In this document: positions 4,302-10,478 of the stretch, one piece after another
Numbering within the stretch: the stretch's first letter is position 1
How the letters are laid out: every line of letters starts with the position of its first letter
From: a bacterium
Lineage (GTDB): Bacteria > JAMCPX01
Reading direction: 5' to 3'
NCBI GenBank assembly: GCA_021800575.1
Contig: JAJYYW010000019.1
Coordinates: 1 to 10,478 of the forward strand
DNA length: 10,478 bases
The notes under the pieces: model-generated
What the model was told of the DNA's origin: nothing
Seen by the model: only the letters and a program-made list of their open reading frames with translations
Database searches by the model: none
Position numbers and translations under genes: made by a program

Positions 4302-5066
4302 CTATTTCTCCCTTTTTGCAATTAGGTTAATTATACTTATAAATTTATCAAGGTCAAGGCTTACGCCGCCTACCAGTGCTCCGTTGATCTGATCCTTGTC
4401 CATGAGCCCCTCTATGTTATCCCCGTTGACGCTGCCGCCGTACAGGATCCGTATCCTGCCGCCGTCATCGATACCAAAGCGCTTTTCGAGCGACTGGCGT
4501 ATCACCTCGTGCATATCCTCTGCCTGCTGCGGGGTTGCAACGTTGCCCGTGCCGATTGCCCACACGGGCTCGTAGGCAACAACGATGTCCTCGGGGTTCT
4601 TTATCGAAACGTCAAACAGTCCTGCCGATAGCTGGAACCGGACGACATTGTACATAATCCCTGCCTTGCGCTCCTCGAGTTTTTCCCCGACACAGAGGAT
4701 AGGGCGTATACCTTTTGCCAGCAACGCCGAAACCTTGAGGTTCACGGTCCGGTCCGTTTCACCGAACAGCTGCCGCCGCTCCGAATGGCCGACGATGCAG
4801 TAGTCCACACCGATTTCCTTCAGCATGGCGGGTGAAACCTCGCCGGTAAACGCCCCCTTGTCTTCCCAGTACACGTCCTGGGCTCCGGAGAAAAAGCCCT
4901 GTGGTTTGAGTGCCGGCAGGGAAACAAACGGAGGTGCAACGATGACGTCGACCTTGCTCCTGGGAACATCGCCAAGGCGGCCTGCCAGGGCTTCGCCGAA
5001 TGCCCGTGCCTCTGCGGGCCCTTTGTTGAGCTTCCAGTTACCTGCAACGATCGGGCGCGGTTTCAC
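4302..5066 (-). CDS. tpiA: Triosephosphate isomerase
   Basis: A 254-aa TIM-barrel enzyme that interconverts dihydroxyacetone phosphate and glyceraldehyde-3-phosphate in the cytoplasm. Active-site residues are all present: N10 and K12 in AGNWKLN, H94 in VGHSERR, E166 in AYEPVWAIGTG, the phosphate-gripping lid IGTG (171-174), and the GGSV phosphate loop (210-213). Length is normal. The start is a GTG two bases after the pgk stop; no better start is near and the ribosome site is weak, which suggests translational coupling to pgk. It lies between pgk and secG on the same strand, a common order in deltaproteobacteria. Confidence 0.96.
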   Translation of the reverse strand: MKPRPIVAGNWKLNKGPAEARAFGEALAGRLGDVPRSKVDVIVAPPFVSLPALKPQGFFSGAQDVYWEDKGAFTGEVSPAMLKEIGVDYCIVGHSERRQLFGETDRTVNLKVSALLAKGIRPILCVGEKLEERKAGIMYNVVRFQLSAGLFDVSIKNPEDIVVAYEPVWAIGTGNVATPQQAEDMHEVIRQSLEKRFGIDDGGRIRILYGGSVNGDNIEGLMDKDQINGALVGGVSLDLDKFISIINLIAKREK

Positions 5067-5068
5067 TA

Positions 5069-8128
<3,060 letters not shown>

Positions 8129-8132
<4 letters not shown>

Positions 8133-8863
8133 GTAACCCCCGTTTTTATTAACTTCTGAAATTCGAGTATCGCGGCAACAACCCCTTCTTTATCCCTGTC
8201 TACTGATAGCACATGAAAAGAACCGGAGAACACTACCGTATTCTTTATAGTCGACCGTATTTTTCTGTCAATTATTTCTACTGCATTGGGAGCGATCGTA
8301 TGGTCGTTGGCCGAATACACCATGAGTGCCGGTGCGATGACCCGGGGAAGCATGCCGAGGACAAGCCTGCGCAGCCCCTCGAATTGTGCCAGGGCATTGA
8401 AGGCTATTTTGCCGTACGCACCGTAATGTTCCTTTTCCGCAGGGTCGGCGATGTCCGCGCCGCCCACCTTTGTATAGTAAAGAGCCGGTACGGGCAGGAC
8501 ACGTGAGTACCGGTACAGCAGGGCCAAAAACAGCCGGTTGAATCCTCCGGCAAGCCGTACCGCAGGTGCCAGCAGGGCAAGCCCCTTGACCTTGTCAGGG
8601 TACTGGGCTGCGCCGTAGAGTGCGAGCAGGGCGCCCATGGACTGTCCGACGATACAACAACCCTGCGGACAGGCACCGATCCCGGCCACGGTTACATCAA
8701 TCCAGTCCTGCATACGTACGGTAAGCAGGTCTTCGGGCCGCGTCCCGTGTCCCGGCAGGGCTCTGTTGACCACCCTCTGGCCGCCGCGCGCCAGTCTATC
8801 CCCGATAAACTGCATATCCGCAGGACTGCCCGACAATCCGTGTATCAGAAGTACATCCGTCAT
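8129..8863 (-). CDS. Alpha/beta hydrolase, carboxylesterase (Est30/monoacylglycerol lipase-like)
   Basis: A 244-aa serine hydrolase, presumably cytoplasmic since no signal peptide is seen. The oxyanion region is LLIHGLSGSP (5-14). The nucleophile elbow is GQSMG with S75. The acid is D187 in YSANDHTI and the histidine is H217 in GSFHVLSVDRDKE, whose HVxxxDxxKE pattern is typical of Est30-type carboxylesterases. A hydrophobic lid segment lies at about 106-130. These enzymes cleave short to medium acyl esters; the real substrate is unknown. A TTG start at 8887 would add eight residues, but I chose the ATG at 8863 because the first beta strand begins right after it. Neither has a good ribosome site. 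It follows the MFS gene after 74 nt and overlaps usp by ATGA. Confidence 0.88.
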
Positions 8864-8937
8864 ATCTGCTACAGGACATAGGATCAAAACAAAGGATTAT
8901 CAAGGGATCCGGCGCTCGCGGCCTGCACCGGGCGGGT

Positions 8938-10158
8938 TCACCGCGCATGCCCGGGTCTGAGGAACTTGCGCAGGTAATACAGCGCCGGAATGGTACCGAG
9001 CAGACCCCCGATGAAGATCGAGATCCTCACCCCGGCAATGTCCGCCAGACCGCCGATGAACAGGTTGCCGATCGGCGTGACCCCCATGAATACGAGCGAG
9101 TACACGCTCATCGCCCTGCCCCTGAGCTCGTCCGGTGTGTTGAGCTGGATGGTGGTGTTGGTAAGCGCGGTAAAAATAATGGCGCCGAACCCTATGATAA
9201 AGAGGATGACGACTGCGGCGTACCTGCCGGAGATAAACGCAATGACCATCTGGAACATGGACAGCACCACACCGCCGAGGATGAGGAACACGGCATTCGG
9301 ACTCCGGCTGCTCCGCAGTGCCACGAGCACCGCCCCGAAAAGAGAGCCCACGCCGAGTGCAGACATGAGAAAACCGAAGATCTCGGGGTTGCTGTGAAAA
9401 ACGTACTTTGCATAGACCGGGACAACCACGTTGAAGTTGATCGCAAACAGGGACACGAGCAGCATGAGCATGACGACGTCAAAGATGAGCGCATTGTTCC
9501 TGATATAGCGGAGCCCTTCCTTCACGTCCTCGACAACATTTTTGGCACGCGCCCTCCCGGGCAGTCCGTCGGTGTCTATCATGATAAGCCCCAGGATAAC
9601 CGGAATGAAACTGAGTCCGTTCAGCAGGAAGGTCATCGCGATACCCACCTTCGCGATGAGGATGCCTGCCACGGCAGGCCCTATGAGCCGGGCGACATTG
9701 AAGGTCGTGGAGTTGAGGGCGACGGCGTTCATGAGGGAATCCCTGCCCACGAGATCGACCAGGAAGGCCTGGCGCGCGGGAACATCGAGGCTGGTCGCCA
9801 GGCCGAGGAACGCCGCAAGCACAAACACATGCCAGTAGGTGACGATGCCGTGCGCCGTGAGGATCCAGAGGATGAACGCAAGGACGGCCATGACCGTCTG
9901 GGTGAGTATGATGAGACGGCGCTTGGGAAAGCGGTCTACGAGACTGCCTGCAAAGACGGACAGCACGAGGATCGGCGTGTACTGCGCCGCCCCTATCAGG
10001 CCGAGCAGGAACGGAGAGTTGGTGAGCCGCAGGATGAGCCATGCCTGGCCGATACTCTGCATCCAGGTGCCCACCAGGGATATCCCCTGACCGAACCAGA
10101 ACAGGCGGAAGTTCCGATACCGCAGGGAGGCGAATATTCTTTTCAATATGGTGACCAT
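8938..10158 (-). CDS. MFS transporter, MFS_3/EntS-like exporter family
   Basis: A 406-aa inner-membrane transporter with about 12 predicted hydrophobic helices. It begins LRYRNFRLFWFGQGISLVG, the typical first helix of the MFS_3 branch that includes the enterobactin exporter EntS. The cytoplasmic loop 2-3 motif appears as GSLVDRFPKRRLI (about 71-83), the LDVPARQAFLVDLV segment follows helix 4, and an EDVKEGLRYIRNN loop joins the two six-helix halves. TNTTIQLNTPDELRGRAMS in the second half is also typical of this branch. The short C-terminal tail is basic (LRKFLRPGHAR). The ATG at 10158 is the only sensible start, though its ribosome site is weak. The substrate cannot be inferred from sequence; neighbours give no siderophore or drug context. 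Confidence 0.88.
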   Translation of the reverse strand: MVTILKRIFASLRYRNFRLFWFGQGISLVGTWMQSIGQAWLILRLTNSPFLLGLIGAAQYTPILVLSVFAGSLVDRFPKRRLIILTQTVMAVLAFILWILTAHGIVTYWHVFVLAAFLGLATSLDVPARQAFLVDLVGRDSLMNAVALNSTTFNVARLIGPAVAGILIAKVGIAMTFLLNGLSFIPVILGLIMIDTDGLPGRARAKNVVEDVKEGLRYIRNNALIFDVVMLMLLVSLFAINFNVVVPVYAKYVFHSNPEIFGFLMSALGVGSLFGAVLVALRSSRSPNAVFLILGGVVLSMFQMVIAFISGRYAAVVILFIIGFGAIIFTALTNTTIQLNTPDELRGRAMSVYSLVFMGVTPIGNLFIGGLADIAGVRISIFIGGLLGTIPALYYLRKFLRPGHAR

Positions 10159-10197
10159 AGTGTTTCAGTGCACGGCTTTGCCAAGTGGTCAAACGAG

Positions 10198-10332
10198 TCA
10201 ACCTTGTTGTTGAATCACCGGGCGTTCAACCCCGTGGTACCCGCACCGCTCGCACTCACCCTGCACCTGGAGCTTAGGATATTCAAGGAACAGGGTAAAG
10301 CGATTTGAAATATCCCTCCGGGTGCTGTACAT
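10198..10332 (-). CDS. Possible 44-aa microprotein with a CxxC zinc-ribbon-like motif
   Basis: An open frame too short for usual gene calling runs from ATG at 10332 to TGA at 10200-10198, 39 nt before the MFS start on the same strand. The product ends GECERCGYHGVERPVIQQQG. The CERCGYHG knuckle (two Cys in CxxC followed by G-Y and His) is typical of metal-binding ribbons. The front half has alternating basic and hydrophobic residues (RFTLFLEYPKLQVQ) that could form a strand. Only two Cys and one His are present, so it would need a dimer or partner to hold a metal. No clear ribosome site precedes the ATG, and the start overlaps the likely promoter of the divergent PP-loop gene, both of which weaken the call. 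I do not recognise a family. Confidence 0.4.
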   Translation of the reverse strand: MYSTRRDISNRFTLFLEYPKLQVQGECERCGYHGVERPVIQQQG

Positions 10333-10333
10333 A
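10305..10333 (+). promoter_or_regulatory. Possible promoter for the PP-loop ATPase gene
   Basis: TTGAAA (10305-10310), 17 bp, then TACATA (10328-10333). A start near 10340 would give a leader of about 37 nt with a GGGAG ribosome site. The -10 match is weak and the site overlaps the minus-strand microprotein start. Confidence 0.35.
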
Positions 10334-10376
10334 CTGGAGCTACCATGGAAGGTTTGACCAAAGCAGGGAGACACTG

Positions 10377-10478
10377 ATGGAAGAGACGCAAAACCAGGTC
10401 GTACGCCTCGTCGGGAAAGCCATCGGGGACTACCGCCTCATCGCGGATGGCGACCGCATTCTCGTCGCGGTATCCGGC
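10377..10478 (+). CDS. PP-loop ATPase, TtcA-like tRNA thiolation family (partial, 3' end outside window)
   Basis: Only the first 34 codons are inside the window. They read an N-terminal helix (VVRLVGKAIGDYRLI) followed by ADGDRILVAVSG, the strand that leads into the SGGKDS PP-loop of adenylating tRNA-modifying enzymes. The KAI-DY-LI-DGDRI-V-VSG pattern is closer to TtcA (2-thiolation of cytidine 32 in tRNA) than to TilS, but the deciding cysteine motifs lie outside. The ATG at 10377 has GGAG six bases upstream. It is divergent from the long minus-strand series. Confidence 0.75.
   Translation, partial: MEETQNQVVRLVGKAIGDYRLIADGDRILVAVSG

Noticed and set aside
8947..10308. A 453-codon open frame on the plus strand
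   Set aside because: It is antisense to the MFS gene, very rich in Asp, Glu, His and Arg as expected from reading membrane-protein codons backwards, and matches no family; the minus-strand frame is clearly the MFS transporter.
10345..10377. A ten-codon frame ending in TGATG overlap with the PP-loop start
   Set aside because: It is very short with no ribosome site or motif; the PP-loop gene has its own good GGAG site, so a leader peptide cannot be supported.

Overview
The window comes from a moderately GC-rich bacterial chromosome. Best guess is an anaerobic deltaproteobacterium in the broad sense (Desulfobacterota, a Syntrophobacter- or Syntrophorhabdus-like lineage). The guess rests on the gap-pgk-tpiA-secG order, a GlcD-type oxidase, a TIGR04076-family protein and a dRS3-like palindromic repeat. 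It is inference, not proof. No phage, CRISPR array, intact insertion sequence or defence system was found.

Left part (1-1066): the 3' end of a GlcD-like FAD-linked oxidase on the plus strand converges on a short-chain dehydrogenase/reductase (SDR) gene on the minus strand.

Middle part (about 1070-3860) mixes short intact genes with decayed ones. Intact genes are an Hsp20 chaperone with a long structured leader and a good sigma70-type promoter, a DUF985 cupin, and a four-cysteine TIGR04076 protein with its own promoter. Between them lie three sets of remnants that ordinary gene calling would miss: the C-terminus of a universal stress protein (1181-1309, minus), a short SDR-like Rossmann start (2156-2209), and a decayed Phd/YefM-RelE toxin-antitoxin pair (2762-3361). 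The RelE remnant is split by an insertion of about 200 bp made of hairpins around an 82-bp palindromic repeat. Removing the insertion restores the RelE reading frame at that point.

Right part (3874-10332) is one long co-oriented minus-strand series. In transcription order it holds a possible 44-aa CxxC microprotein, an MFS exporter, an alpha/beta hydrolase (esterase type), a tandem UspA stress protein, gap, pgk, tpiA, secG and tRNA-Leu(GAG). Junctions from the hydrolase onward are 4-bp ATGA overlaps or gaps of 2-11 nt, so co-transcription and translational coupling are likely. The gap-pgk-tpiA block covers the triose-phosphate steps of glycolysis/gluconeogenesis, SecG belongs to the Sec translocon, and the secG-tRNA-Leu(GAG) neighbourhood is also found in Escherichia coli (secG-leuU).

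At the right edge a plus-strand PP-loop ATPase gene, most like the TtcA tRNA-thiolation family, begins and is cut by the window end. The best leads for something undescribed are the split toxin-antitoxin remnant with its composite insertion, the 44-aa CxxC microprotein and the alternative hairpins in the hsp20 leader. A new multi-gene system is not evident.
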